NCBI GenBank assembly: GCA_910586985.1
Contig: CAJUKK010000001.1
Span: forward strand, 186,001-250,000
Origin: an uncultured Christensenellaceae bacterium
GTDB taxonomy: Bacteria; Bacillota; Clostridia; Christensenellales; Borkfalkiaceae
Direction: 5' to 3'
Length of the DNA stretch: 64,000 nt
In this document: piece after piece, positions 42,079 through 50,669 of the stretch
Layout of the letters: every line of letters starts with the position of its first letter
Numbering within the stretch: position 1 is the first letter of the stretch
Translations under genes and position numbers: made by a program
Notes under the pieces: model-generated
What the model saw: the letters and a program-made list of their open reading frames with translations, nothing else
Told to the model about the DNA's origin: nothing
The model's database searches: none

Positions 42079-43080
42079 TTATTTTTTGAGATTTTCGTAC
42101 TCCGCTTTGACAAATGTGTTGTCGACAAGCGACGAGAATTCGACTCTGCTCGGCAATTCGCCCGCACTTTCGATCACGTCTTGCAGACGATTGAAACTTG
42201 CCTCAGTCATTGCCATGTCCGTAACCCACGAGTCGATTTTTTGGTAATTTTTCATGCTTGTGGAAATCGATGCGTACGAAGTGGAGGGGAATTGCTTATA
42301 CAAGTACGTTGCAATTTCCTCTGCGTCAGTGTTCTGGGCATAATCTACTGCTTTGAGCATCGCCCGAAGAAACGCTCTTACAGTGTCCTCGTTTTTGTCG
42401 ATCCACGACCGTTTGGCAAGATATGCCGTGTAAGGAATTTCGCCAGACGCTTCGCCGACGGACGCTACAATATAGCCTTTCCCCGCGGCTTGGAATTCGG
42501 ACGCCGTAGGTTCGAACATTGTGCAATAATCGGAAGTACCTGCTTCGAATGCGCCCGTCATCAAATTAAATGCCACATCGTAATTGAGGGTTGCATCCGT
42601 ACCGACGTTCAGACCGTTTTCTTTCAGCACGTACTCGAACGTCATTGCGGGAACACCGCCTTTTCGCCCTGCTAAAATATCCGAGCCTTTCAGGTCGCTC
42701 CATTTGAAGTTCGGTTCTTCTTTTCGCGAAACGAGGAAGGAACCGTCGCGTTTGGTCAATTGTCCGAAAACGGTGGGAACGTCTTTTGTTCCGCCGAGCT
42801 GGACGTAAATTGCAGCCTCCGGCCCGCAGAATCCGATATCCGCATCGCCCGATAAGACGGCAGCCATTACGTTATCCGCGCCGCCGCCGTTGGTGATTTC
42901 CACCTTTAACCCTTCTTCTTCGAAATAGCCGAGCGAATCGGCAAGGTACATGGGCGCGTAAAAAACGGAGTGAGTAACTTCGTTGATCTTAATGGTTTTA
43001 AGACCGCTCTCGTCCTTGCAAGCGGAGAGAGGAAGGAGGGCAAAGAGTGCCGCTCCCGTCAATGCTAAACATTTTTTCAT
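42079..43080 (-). CDS. ABC transporter substrate-binding lipoprotein (NMT1/SsuA-like)
   Basis: 333 residues from ATG 43080, with GGAG 8 nt upstream; the ATG at 43092 lacks a ribosome site. A signal peptide ends in the lipobox L-S-A-C (Cys21). The mature part has the NMT1/THI5-like opening INEVTHSVFYAPMYLADSLGYFEEEGLKVEI and then GGADNVMAAVLSGDADIGFCGPEAA. These proteins bind nitrate, sulfonates, pyrimidines or similar ligands. Neither a thiamine riboswitch nor a sulfur-gene context is visible, so the ligand remains open. Confidence 0.87.
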   Translation of the reverse strand: MKKCLALTGAALFALLPLSACKDESGLKTIKINEVTHSVFYAPMYLADSLGYFEEEGLKVEITNGGGADNVMAAVLSGDADIGFCGPEAAIYVQLGGTKDVPTVFGQLTKRDGSFLVSRKEEPNFKWSDLKGSDILAGRKGGVPAMTFEYVLKENGLNVGTDATLNYDVAFNLMTGAFEAGTSDYCTMFEPTASEFQAAGKGYIVASVGEASGEIPYTAYLAKRSWIDKNEDTVRAFLRAMLKAVDYAQNTDAEEIATYLYKQFPSTSYASISTSMKNYQKIDSWVTDMAMTEASFNRLQDVIESAGELPSRVEFSSLVDNTFVKAEYENLKK

Positions 43081-43163
43081 AAATTGCTCCATAAAATTTG
43101 CTTCCGATTTAAAATTCTCCCGCTTAAATCAGAATAATATATTCTATGTCGGTCAAGTAATTA

Positions 43164-43192
43164 TTGACAACGGCGGAAAAAAGGTTTATAAT
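43164..43192 (+). promoter_or_regulatory. consensus promoter of valS
   Basis: TTGACA (43164-43169), 17 bp, TATAAT (43187-43192), a perfect consensus. The leader is about 30 nt and carries AGGTGA; it is too short for a T-box riboswitch. Confidence 0.85.
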
Positions 43193-43230
43193 CGTTAAGA
43201 ATGCTTTTAATAATGCTCAGGTGAAAGAAT

Positions 43231-45864
43231 ATGACGGAGATGCAAACGACGTACAACCCCAAAACTTTTGAGGACAGGATTTACGAAGAGTGGATGAAGA
43301 GCGACTGTTTTCGCGCTAAGATCGACCCTGATAAAGTTCCTTTTACGGTGATGATGCCGCCTCCCAACGTTACGGGGCAGCTTCATATGGGGCATGCTAT
43401 GGACGAGACGCTACAGGATACGATCGTCCGGTTTAAACGCATGCAGGGATATTCTGTTTTATGGCTTCCGGGGGTTGACCACGCCGCGCTTGCAACGGAA
43501 GTTAAAGTTGTGGAACAAATCCAAAAAGAGGGTCTCTCTAAAGAAAGTTTGGGCAGAGAGGCGTTTTTGGATCGCGTTTGGGATTGGAAAAATAAGTATG
43601 GAAATCGCATTGTCGATCAGCTAAAAAAGCTTGGTTCGTCCTGCGATTGGTCGCGCCTTGCCTTTACTATGGATGAAAAATGCTCTCGCGCTGTACGCGA
43701 AGCGTTTTTCCGTCTGTATAATAAGGGATTGGTGTACCGCGGAAACAGAATCATAAATTGGTGCCCGAACTGTAAAACCGCTTTATCCGACGTAGAAGTA
43801 GATTATTCGGAAGATAAGGGTTCTTTCTGGCATATTAAGTATCCTGTTGAGGGATCGGAAAATTACATTACGATTGCAACGACCCGCCCCGAAACGCTTC
43901 TCGGCGATACGGCGGTAGCGGTGAATCCGAACGATAATCGGTATTCGGACTATGTGGGAAAGACGCTCGTTTTGCCTTTGACGGGACGGACGATTCCCGT
44001 CGTTGCTGACGAATACGTCGATCCGGAGTTCGGTACGGGTGCGGTAAAAATTACACCCGCGCACGATCCGAACGACTTTGAAGTGGGATTGCGGCATGAT
44101 CTTCCCGTATTGCGCGTGATGAACGACGACGGCACTATGAACGAAACGGCGGGTAAATATGCCGGACTCGACCGCAACGTTTGCCGAGAAAAGGTCGTAG
44201 AGGATTTAAAGGATTTGGGATTGCTTGTAAAAACCGAACCGCACGTTCATAATGTGGGGCATTGTTCGCGTTGCCGCGCGACGCTTGAGCCGCTCGTTTC
44301 CCGTCAGTGGTTTGTAAAAATGCAGCCGCTTGCAAAACCCGCCATCCATGCGGTCATGAAGAATAAAACTAAATTTGTTCCCGACCGCTTTGCAAAAATT
44401 TATTATAATTGGTTAGAAAATATTCGTGATTGGTGTATCTCCCGTCAGCTTTGGTGGGGACACCGTATTCCCGTTTGGTATTGTGATTGCGGCGAGGAAG
44501 TTTGCGCGACGGAAACGCCGACTGTTTGCCCCAAGTGCGGCGGTAAACATTTAAAACAGGATGAAGACGTACTCGATACGTGGTTTTCCTCCGCGCTTTG
44601 GCCGTTTTCTACGCTCGGTTGGCCTGAGGAAACGGATGACTTTAAGTATTTCTATCCGACGGACGTGCTTGTAACGGGTTACGATATCATACCGTTCTGG
44701 GTTATGCGTATGATGTTCTCGGGAATCGAATATACCGATAAAGTGCCGTTCCATGACGTTCTCATCCACGGACTGGTACGCGACGAGCAGGGTAGAAAGA
44801 TGAGTAAGTCTCTCGGCAACGGAATCGATCCTCTGGAGGTTATCGAAAAATATGGCGCGGATTCGCTCAGACTTTCATTGATAACGGGTGTTGCCGCGGG
44901 GAACGATTCGCGCTTTACCGATACGAAGGTAGAGGCTTCGCGTAACTTTATCAATAAGCTGTGGAATGCATCGCGGTTTGTGTTGCTGAATACGAAAAAC
45001 GAAAAGATATTGCCCGTTGAAGAAGTAAAATTACAGCCCGCCGATCGTTGGATTATTTCTCATTTAATGACGGCGATCCGTGAAGTAACGCTTTCCATGC
45101 AAAAATATGACTTGGGGATTGCGGCTGATAAACTGACTGACTTTGTTTGGAATGATTTCTGTGATTGGTACATCGAGCTTTCCAAACCTGCCCTGTACGG
45201 CGACGATCCCGAAAAGAAACGCGGCGTGTTATCAGTTCTGTGTTACGTGCTTGAAAATATTTTAAAATTATTGCATCCGATTATTCCGTTCGTTACGGCG
45301 GAGATATACGGATATCTGCCTAAGACAAAGGGGAATATCATAACTGCGGATTATCCCCGCTATAACATGAAACTTTCTTACCGCAAAGAGGCGAAGGCGT
45401 TCGAAGGGATTTTAGATCTCATTAAAGCGGTGCGTGCTATGAAAGTTTCGGTAAATTGTCCTCCGGCAAAAAAAGTCCGTCTTTTTCTCGTGACAGAGCA
45501 AAAACGGCTGATCAACCTCAACAAAAATGCAATTTTGCGTCTTGCAGGCGCGAGCGAGATCGATTTTATCAAGGACGGCGCGGAAACGGGTGAAAAGAAC
45601 GTTTCGCAGGTAACGGAAATTGCACACGTTTTTGTTCCGCTCGGCGAACTTGTAAATATCGAAGAAGAACGCGCGCGGCTGGATAAAGAATTGGATCGCA
45701 TTATGAACGAGATTGCCCGTGCCGGCGGAAAGCTTGCCAATAACAGTTTCGTTGCAAAAGCTCCTAAAAAGCTTGTTGATGACGAGCGGGCTAAATTAGA
45801 AAAATATATCGATATGAAAAAGAAGATCGAAAAACAGCTTGAAGATTTAGAAAATGGAAATTAA
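43231..45864 (+). CDS. valS: valine--tRNA ligase
   Basis: 877 residues. Class I motifs: PPPNVTGQLHMGHA (HIGH type) and GRKMSKSLGNG (KMSKS). The editing domain (FGTGAVKITPAHDPNDFEVG) and a C-terminal coiled coil (VNIEEERARLDKELDRIMNEIARAGG) complete the normal ValS layout. A Cys-rich knob (NWCPNCKT and later CPKCGGKH) suggests a bound zinc. Control by a T-box is not indicated. An IS element is inserted about 20 bp after the stop. Confidence 0.97.
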   Translation: MTEMQTTYNPKTFEDRIYEEWMKSDCFRAKIDPDKVPFTVMMPPPNVTGQLHMGHAMDETLQDTIVRFKRMQGYSVLWLPGVDHAALATEVKVVEQIQKEGLSKESLGREAFLDRVWDWKNKYGNRIVDQLKKLGSSCDWSRLAFTMDEKCSRAVREAFFRLYNKGLVYRGNRIINWCPNCKTALSDVEVDYSEDKGSFWHIKYPVEGSENYITIATTRPETLLGDTAVAVNPNDNRYSDYVGKTLVLPLTGRTIPVVADEYVDPEFGTGAVKITPAHDPNDFEVGLRHDLPVLRVMNDDGTMNETAGKYAGLDRNVCREKVVEDLKDLGLLVKTEPHVHNVGHCSRCRATLEPLVSRQWFVKMQPLAKPAIHAVMKNKTKFVPDRFAKIYYNWLENIRDWCISRQLWWGHRIPVWYCDCGEEVCATETPTVCPKCGGKHLKQDEDVLDTWFSSALWPFSTLGWPEETDDFKYFYPTDVLVTGYDIIPFWVMRMMFSGIEYTDKVPFHDVLIHGLVRDEQGRKMSKSLGNGIDPLEVIEKYGADSLRLSLITGVAAGNDSRFTDTKVEASRNFINKLWNASRFVLLNTKNEKILPVEEVKLQPADRWIISHLMTAIREVTLSMQKYDLGIAADKLTDFVWNDFCDWYIELSKPALYGDDPEKKRGVLSVLCYVLENILKLLHPIIPFVTAEIYGYLPKTKGNIITADYPRYNMKLSYRKEAKAFEGILDLIKAVRAMKVSVNCPPAKKVRLFLVTEQKRLINLNKNAILRLAGASEIDFIKDGAETGEKNVSQVTEIAHVFVPLGELVNIEEERARLDKELDRIMNEIARAGGKLANNSFVAKAPKKLVDDERAKLEKYIDMKKKIEKQLEDLENGN

Positions 45865-45889
45865 AATAAAACCCCGATCGGTTTTGATA

Positions 45890-45912
45890 TGCACCCCAAA
45901 AGTTAGACAAAC
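45890..45912 (+). repeat. left inverted repeat of the IS3-family element
   Basis: Pairs with 47169-47191; about 18 of 22 positions match including the ACCCC block. Confidence 0.8.
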
Positions 45913-45932
45913 ATTTGGAGGTGCATAATATT

Positions 45933-46328
45933 ATGTCAAGGAAGAAAGAATTTAACGCAAAGTACTCGCCGGAATACAAGATAGCTGTTATAATGGATAT
46001 GCGCGAAAACCATTTAAGTTATCGTGAGACCGCCCGCAAATATTGGGCAGACGAACGGGAAGATAATTATAAAAACCGGCTTAAAGAATGGGAGCGCGTA
46101 TATCTAACCGAAGGAGCAGTTGGATTCATGACAGAACGTCGCGGAAGAAAAAGCACAGGCAGACCGAGAAAGAGACCGTTGGATAAAGAAATCGAGAACG
46201 ATTTAATAGCAGAAAACCAACGGTTAAAAGAACACAATCAATACTTAGAAGCGGAGCTTGAATACATAAAAAAACTAAGCGCCTTAGTTCTTGCGGAAGA
46301 GCAAAAGAACGGCAAAAAGCCGAAATAA
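45933..46328 (+). CDS. IS3-family transposase OrfA
   Basis: 131 residues from ATG 45933 with GGAGGTG 9 nt upstream. The N-terminal helix-turn-helix (YSPEYKIAVIMDMRENHLSYRETARKYW) binds the IS ends. The C-terminal leucine-zipper type coil (DLIAENQRLKEHNQYLEAELEYIKKLSALV) joins OrfAB subunits. The gene ends in GGC AAA AAG CCG AAA TAA; the A-run at 46314-46319 is a candidate -1 slippery site from which the OrfAB fusion would continue as KAEIISELRQ. Confidence 0.88.
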   Translation: MSRKKEFNAKYSPEYKIAVIMDMRENHLSYRETARKYWADEREDNYKNRLKEWERVYLTEGAVGFMTERRGRKSTGRPRKRPLDKEIENDLIAENQRLKEHNQYLEAELEYIKKLSALVLAEEQKNGKKPK

Positions 46329-47158
46329 TATCTGAACTAAGGCAAACGTTTCCGCTTGGTATATTATTGCAAATATCCAGAATACCGCGCAGTACTTACT
46401 ATTACCATCACAAACAGAGTAGAAGTGATAAGTATTTATTAGAGAAGTGTGAGATAAAAGCATTGTTTGAAGCAAATAAGCAACGGTACGGATATAGACG
46501 GATTACTTAGTTACTTCGGCAAAAAGGTATAGTAATAAACCACAAAACAGTATTAAAGCTAATGCAAAGCCTTAATTTAAGTGGTAAACAGCGCAAAAAT
46601 GATAAATATCATTCATACAAAGGGGAAGTTGGTAAAATTGCGGATAATCTGTTAAACAGAGAATTCTCTGCAAACAAACCGTTTGAGAAACTAACAACCG
46701 ACGTAACGCAGTTTAAGGTTTGTAATGAAAAAATATATCTTTCACCTGTAATGGATTTATACAACAGAGAAATTATATCCTACTCTATAACATTAAGTCC
46801 TAATCTTGAACAGATAAGAGAAATGTTGCAAGGTTTAACGGTAAGAATGCTCAGCGATGCAACACCTATCTTCCATACAGACCAAGGCTGGCAATACCAA
46901 CACTCCGAATACCAAAGATATTTACAAGAACATAACATCATACAGAGTATGTCCCGTAAAGGTAATTGTATGGATAACGGAGCAATGGAAAACTTCTTCG
47001 GGAGATTGAAAGTTGAAATGTTTTATGGTGAAACATTTTCTTCAACGGATGAATTCATCCGTTGCTTGAAAGATTATATTGAATACTACAACAACGAACG
47101 TATTATTTTAAAACTGAAAATGAGTCCGCTAAAATACCGAACTCAATCTCAATTATAA
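46322..47158 (+). pseudogene. IS3-family transposase OrfB, interrupted by an in-frame TAG
   Basis: The frame runs AEIISELRQTFPLG, then STYYYHHKQ, then RYGYRRIT, then TAG (46508-46510), and resumes LLRQKGIVINHKTVLKLMQ through to 47158. The catalytic triad is present after the stop: Asp in KLTTDVTQF, Asp in HTDQGWQY and Glu in NGAMENFFGRLK. The part after an ATG at 46562 (198 residues) could still be read but lacks the N-terminal domain. A nonsense mutation is the simple explanation, making the copy inactive unless suppressed. Confidence 0.85.
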
Positions 47159-47168
47159 TTATTTTATT

Positions 47169-47191
47169 TTTTGTCCAAACTTTGGGGTTCA
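47169..47191 (-). repeat. right inverted repeat of the IS3-family element
   Basis: Inward reading TGAACCCCAAAGTTTGGACA matches the left end. It lies 11 bp after the orfB stop. Confidence 0.8.
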
Positions 47192-47256
47192 CTTCAAATG
47201 TTGCGGGGTTCTTTCTTAAAAAATTTTTTCAAGCGAAAAAATTTGCTTTCAAACAG

Positions 47257-47285
47257 TTGACTTTGCTCTATAAAAATGATATAAT
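47257..47285 (+). promoter_or_regulatory. promoter of rex
   Basis: TTGACT (47257-47262), 17 bp, TATAAT (47280-47285). The leader is about 35 nt. No clear Rex operator (TTGTTAAN4TTAACAA type) overlaps it. Confidence 0.75.
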
Positions 47286-47326
47286 TTCAATCGATAAAAA
47301 AATAGCGATTTAAAAAGGCGGTGTTT

Positions 47327-47953
47327 ATGCAGACAAGCGAGGGAGTTTCCAAAGCGACGATCGAGCGTTTACCCGCCTATCTTCGTTATTTAAAAGGGGA
47401 AGCGGGGAAAGGGATTTCCTATCTTTCCTCGGCAGTGGTTGCAAAGGATATGGGGATATCTGCTGTCGGCGTGAGGAAAGACTTGGCATTTGTCTCATCT
47501 GGGCAAGGCAAACCGAGAATGGGGTTTGAGGTCAAACAACTGATTGTGGACATCGAGCACTTTTTGGGGTATCATCGCCGCGATACGGCAGTAATTGTCG
47601 GCGCAGGCGGTCTCGGCAGAGCATTGCTTGCCTATGAAGGATTCGAAAATTACGGCTTTGACGTAGTCGCCGCATTTGACAGAGATCCGAGTAAAATCGG
47701 GTCTTACGGCGGGAAAACGATTTATCCGTTGGAACGGCTTGAAGAAATAGTGCGTCGGTTTGATGTTGGCGCCGGCATATTAACCGTGCCCAAAGAGGCG
47801 GCGCAGGAAGTAACGAATACGATGGTAAACGCGGGAATACGTGCAATTTTAAATTTTGCACCCGTTTATTTAACCGTTCCCGAAAACGTATTCGTAAAGT
47901 ATGAAGATTTGGCGGTATCGCTTGCTGCATTAAGCGGAGCGTTGTCGAAATAA
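47327..47953 (+). CDS. rex: redox-sensing transcriptional repressor Rex
   Basis: 208 residues from ATG 47327 (AAGGCGG upstream; a GTG two codons earlier is less well placed). N-terminal winged helix (SKATIERLPAYLRYLKGEA, SSAVVAKDMGISAVGVRKDLAF). The NAD(H)-binding Rossmann domain has GAGGLGRALLAYEGF and FDRDPSKIG, followed by the domain-swap helix at the C-terminus. Rex leaves DNA when NADH is high and derepresses fermentation genes. adhE follows 23 bp downstream and is a classic Rex target. Confidence 0.95.
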   Translation: MQTSEGVSKATIERLPAYLRYLKGEAGKGISYLSSAVVAKDMGISAVGVRKDLAFVSSGQGKPRMGFEVKQLIVDIEHFLGYHRRDTAVIVGAGGLGRALLAYEGFENYGFDVVAAFDRDPSKIGSYGGKTIYPLERLEEIVRRFDVGAGILTVPKEAAQEVTNTMVNAGIRAILNFAPVYLTVPENVFVKYEDLAVSLAALSGALSK

Positions 47954-47976
47954 AAGAACTGTTTTGGAGGTTATGA

Positions 47977-50586
47977 ATGAAAGATTTTATCGTACACGAT
48001 GAGGAATCGCTCGGTAAAATGCTCGCTCGCGTAAGGGCGGCGCAAGAAAAGTTTGCGGCTTTTACGCAGGAACAAGTGGATTATATCTTTATGAAAGCGG
48101 CGCTTGCCGCCAATAAAAAGCGTATTCCGCTCGCGAAAATGGCGGTCGAAGAGACGGGTATGGGCATTGTCGAAGATAAAGTGATCAAAAACCATTACGC
48201 GTCGGAGTATATTTATAATGCATATAAGGACGTTAAGACCTGCGGTGTAATCGAACGCGACGAGAGTTTCGGTATTACGCGGATTGCGGAACCGATCGGC
48301 GTGCTTGCAGCCGTTATTCCGACGACGAATCCTACGTCGACGGCGATTTTTAAGGCGTTGATCTGTTTAAAGACGCGGAACGGTTTGATTATTTCGCCCC
48401 ATCCCCGTGCAAAAAAGAGCACCATCGAGGCGGCGAAAATTGTACTTGATGCGGCGGTGGAAGCGGGGGCGCCCGAGGATATTATCGGCTGGATCGACGA
48501 GCCGACCGTACCGCTTTCCGGAATGATCATGCGCGAGGCAGATATGATTCTTGCAACGGGAGGACCCGGAATGGTCAAAGCAGCGTATTCTTCGGGAAAA
48601 CCCGCGCTTGGTGTTGGGGCGGGAAATACGCCTGCAATTATCGATTCTTCCGCAGATATCAAACTTGCCGCATCCTCGATTTTACACTCCAAGACGTTCG
48701 ATAACGGAATGATCTGTGCGTCGGAACAGTCGACAATCGTTTTGAAAGACGTTTACGAAGAATTTAAAAAAGAATTAAAACTTCGCGGCGCATATTTTCT
48801 TACGCCCGAAGAGACGGAAAAGGTTCGTAAAACGATCATTATCAACGGCGCGCTGAATGCGAAAATCGTCGGGCAGTCCGCTTGCCGTATTGCAGAGCTT
48901 GCGGGGGTGACCGCGCCTGCCGGAAGTAAAGTTTTGATCGGCGAAGTGGAGTCGGTAGAACTTTCCGAAGAATTTGCACACGAAAAGCTTTCTCCCGTAC
49001 TTGCCATGTATAAAGCGGAAGATTTTGAGGACGCTGTGAGAAAGGCGGACAAGCTGATCAAGGACGGCGGACTCGGGCATACTTCCTCGTTGTATATAAA
49101 TGTAGAAACGGGAGCTGAGAAGATCGAATATTTCCGTTCGATCATGAAAACTTGCCGTATCGTTATCAATACGCCGTCGTCGCAAGGCGGTATCGGCGAT
49201 TTATATAACTTTAAGTTTGCGCCGTCGCTCACGCTCGGCTGCGGTTCTTGGGGCGGTAACTCCGTTTCGGAGAACGTAGGCGTTAAGCACCTTGTCAATA
49301 TTAAGACCGTTGCGGAAAGGAAGGAAAATATGTTGTGGTTCAGAGCACCCGAAAAGGTTTACTTTAAGCGCGGCTGCCTCGGCGTATCGCTGAAAGAGCT
49401 TGGCGCAGAATATCATAAGAAAAAGGCGTTTATCGTCACCGATAAATTTTTGTATGAAAGCGGATTTACGAAACGTATTACCGACGTTCTCGACGAGCTG
49501 GGGATTACCTCGGCAACATTTTTCAACGTTACGCCCGATCCTACGCTTGCATGTGCAAACGAAGGAGTAAAGCAGATGCGCGATTTCGCACCGGATGTTA
49601 TCATTGCCGTCGGCGGAGGTTCGCCCATGGATGCGGCAAAGATCATGTGGGTGATGTACGAGCATCCCGAAGTGGATTTCCAGGATATGGCAATGCGCTT
49701 TATGGATATCCGCAAGCGTGTGTATCACTTCCCGCACATGGGCGATAAGGCGCTTTTTGTAGCGATTCCCACAACGGCGGGTACAGGTTCGGAAGTGACT
49801 CCGTTCGCCGTAATTACCGATGAAAAAACAGGGACAAAATATCCGCTTGCCGATTACGAGCTTATGCCCGATATCGCGATTGTAGATGCCGATCTCATGA
49901 TGGATATCCCCAAGGGACTTACTTCTTGCTCGGGTATCGATGCTTTGAGCCATGCCTTGGAGGCAATTGCGTCCGTTATGGCAACTGATTTTACAAACGG
50001 GATCGCCAAGGAAGCGATTAAACTCATATTTGAATATCTTCCCCGTGCATATTCGCTTGGCGGACACGATGCGGAGGCGCGTGAGAAGATGGCGAATGCG
50101 TCGACCATGGCGGGAATGGCGTTTGCCAACGCGTTCCTCGGCGTTTGCCATTCCATGGCGCATAAGCTTGGTTCGTATCATCACATTCCCCACGGTATGG
50201 CAAACTCGCTCATGCTTGAAGAGGTAATCCGTTTCAACAGCAGCGAACAGCCTACAAAAATGGGAACTTTCCCGCAATACGCATATCCTCAGTGTAAGGC
50301 AAGGTATGCCGACGTTGCAAAGTTTATCGGGTTAAAAGGTAAGACTGATGACGAACTTGTAGAATCTTTGATTAAAAAGTTGAAAGAGCTTCAATCTGCA
50401 ATCGGTCAGCCTGCAACAATCAAAGATGCGCTTGAAGGTAAAGTAACGGAAGAACAGTTCCTATCCCAACTCGATGCCATGACGGAAGATGCGTTTGACG
50501 ATCAGTGCACAGGCGCAAATCCCCGTTATCCGCTCATGAGTGAGATCAAGCAGATGTATCTCAATGCTTATTACGGCAGAAAGTAA
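47977..50586 (+). CDS. adhE: bifunctional acetaldehyde-CoA/alcohol dehydrogenase
   Basis: 869 residues. N-terminal aldehyde dehydrogenase domain (1-440) with the catalytic Cys in GMICASEQST and NAD region GNTPAII. C-terminal iron-dependent alcohol dehydrogenase domain (450-869) with the GGGSPMDAAK NAD motif, GTGSEVTPFAVI, and metal His residues in SHALEA and CHSMAHKLG. It turns acetyl-CoA into ethanol with two NADH and forms spirosomes. It is co-transcribed with rex, which suggests autoregulated redox control. A hairpin terminator follows. Confidence 0.97.
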   Translation: MKDFIVHDEESLGKMLARVRAAQEKFAAFTQEQVDYIFMKAALAANKKRIPLAKMAVEETGMGIVEDKVIKNHYASEYIYNAYKDVKTCGVIERDESFGITRIAEPIGVLAAVIPTTNPTSTAIFKALICLKTRNGLIISPHPRAKKSTIEAAKIVLDAAVEAGAPEDIIGWIDEPTVPLSGMIMREADMILATGGPGMVKAAYSSGKPALGVGAGNTPAIIDSSADIKLAASSILHSKTFDNGMICASEQSTIVLKDVYEEFKKELKLRGAYFLTPEETEKVRKTIIINGALNAKIVGQSACRIAELAGVTAPAGSKVLIGEVESVELSEEFAHEKLSPVLAMYKAEDFEDAVRKADKLIKDGGLGHTSSLYINVETGAEKIEYFRSIMKTCRIVINTPSSQGGIGDLYNFKFAPSLTLGCGSWGGNSVSENVGVKHLVNIKTVAERKENMLWFRAPEKVYFKRGCLGVSLKELGAEYHKKKAFIVTDKFLYESGFTKRITDVLDELGITSATFFNVTPDPTLACANEGVKQMRDFAPDVIIAVGGGSPMDAAKIMWVMYEHPEVDFQDMAMRFMDIRKRVYHFPHMGDKALFVAIPTTAGTGSEVTPFAVITDEKTGTKYPLADYELMPDIAIVDADLMMDIPKGLTSCSGIDALSHALEAIASVMATDFTNGIAKEAIKLIFEYLPRAYSLGGHDAEAREKMANASTMAGMAFANAFLGVCHSMAHKLGSYHHIPHGMANSLMLEEVIRFNSSEQPTKMGTFPQYAYPQCKARYADVAKFIGLKGKTDDELVESLIKKLKELQSAIGQPATIKDALEGKVTEEQFLSQLDAMTEDAFDDQCTGANPRYPLMSEIKQMYLNAYYGRK

Positions 50587-50605
50587 TCTATTTGATAAAT
50601 TGTCA

Positions 50606-50640
50606 GGAAAAAGGCACGGCTGTTCGCCCTGCCTTTTTCC
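50606..50640 (+). terminator. terminator after adhE
   Basis: GGAAAAAGGCA ... TGCCTTTTTCC, an 11-bp stem whose T-tract lies within the 3' arm, with an inner GGC/GCC pairing. Confidence 0.7.
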
Positions 50641-50669
50641 AAAAAAATACGTATTTTTAAGGAGATTTT

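Larger units (their letters stand above)
45885..47196 (+). mobile_element. IS3-family insertion sequence (IS150-like), defective
   Basis: About 1.3 kb. Terminal inverted repeats: left TGCACCCCAAAAGTTAGACA from 45890, right (read inward) TGAACCCCAAAGTTTGGACA ending at 47191; similarity may extend five bases outward (TGATA / TGAAG). It holds orfA and a -1 frame orfB with DDE residues. orfB carries an in-frame amber codon at 46508. No clear target duplication is visible on either side. Confidence 0.88.

Noticed and set aside
43093..43230. T-box riboswitch before valS or thiamine riboswitch before the ABC genes
   Set aside because: The gap is only about 140 bp, with the valS leader near 30 nt; no T-box or TPP conserved blocks are visible.
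46508..46510. Pyrrolysine reading of TAG in the transposase, suggested by the corrinoid methyltransferases upstream
   Set aside because: TAG is used as an ordinary stop at 3986, 18556, 25077 and 28202, and no MttB/MtbB-type enzyme with internal TAG is seen; a nonsense mutation in an IS is simpler.
47192..47326. Rex operator upstream of rex-adhE
   Set aside because: No TTGTTAA-N4-TTAACAA or TTGTGAA-N4-TTCACAA type dyad could be found by eye.
49201..50277. Minus-strand open frame of 358 codons inside adhE
   Set aside because: Antisense shadow; Cys/His-rich composition is the complement of Gly/Ala codons in AdhE.
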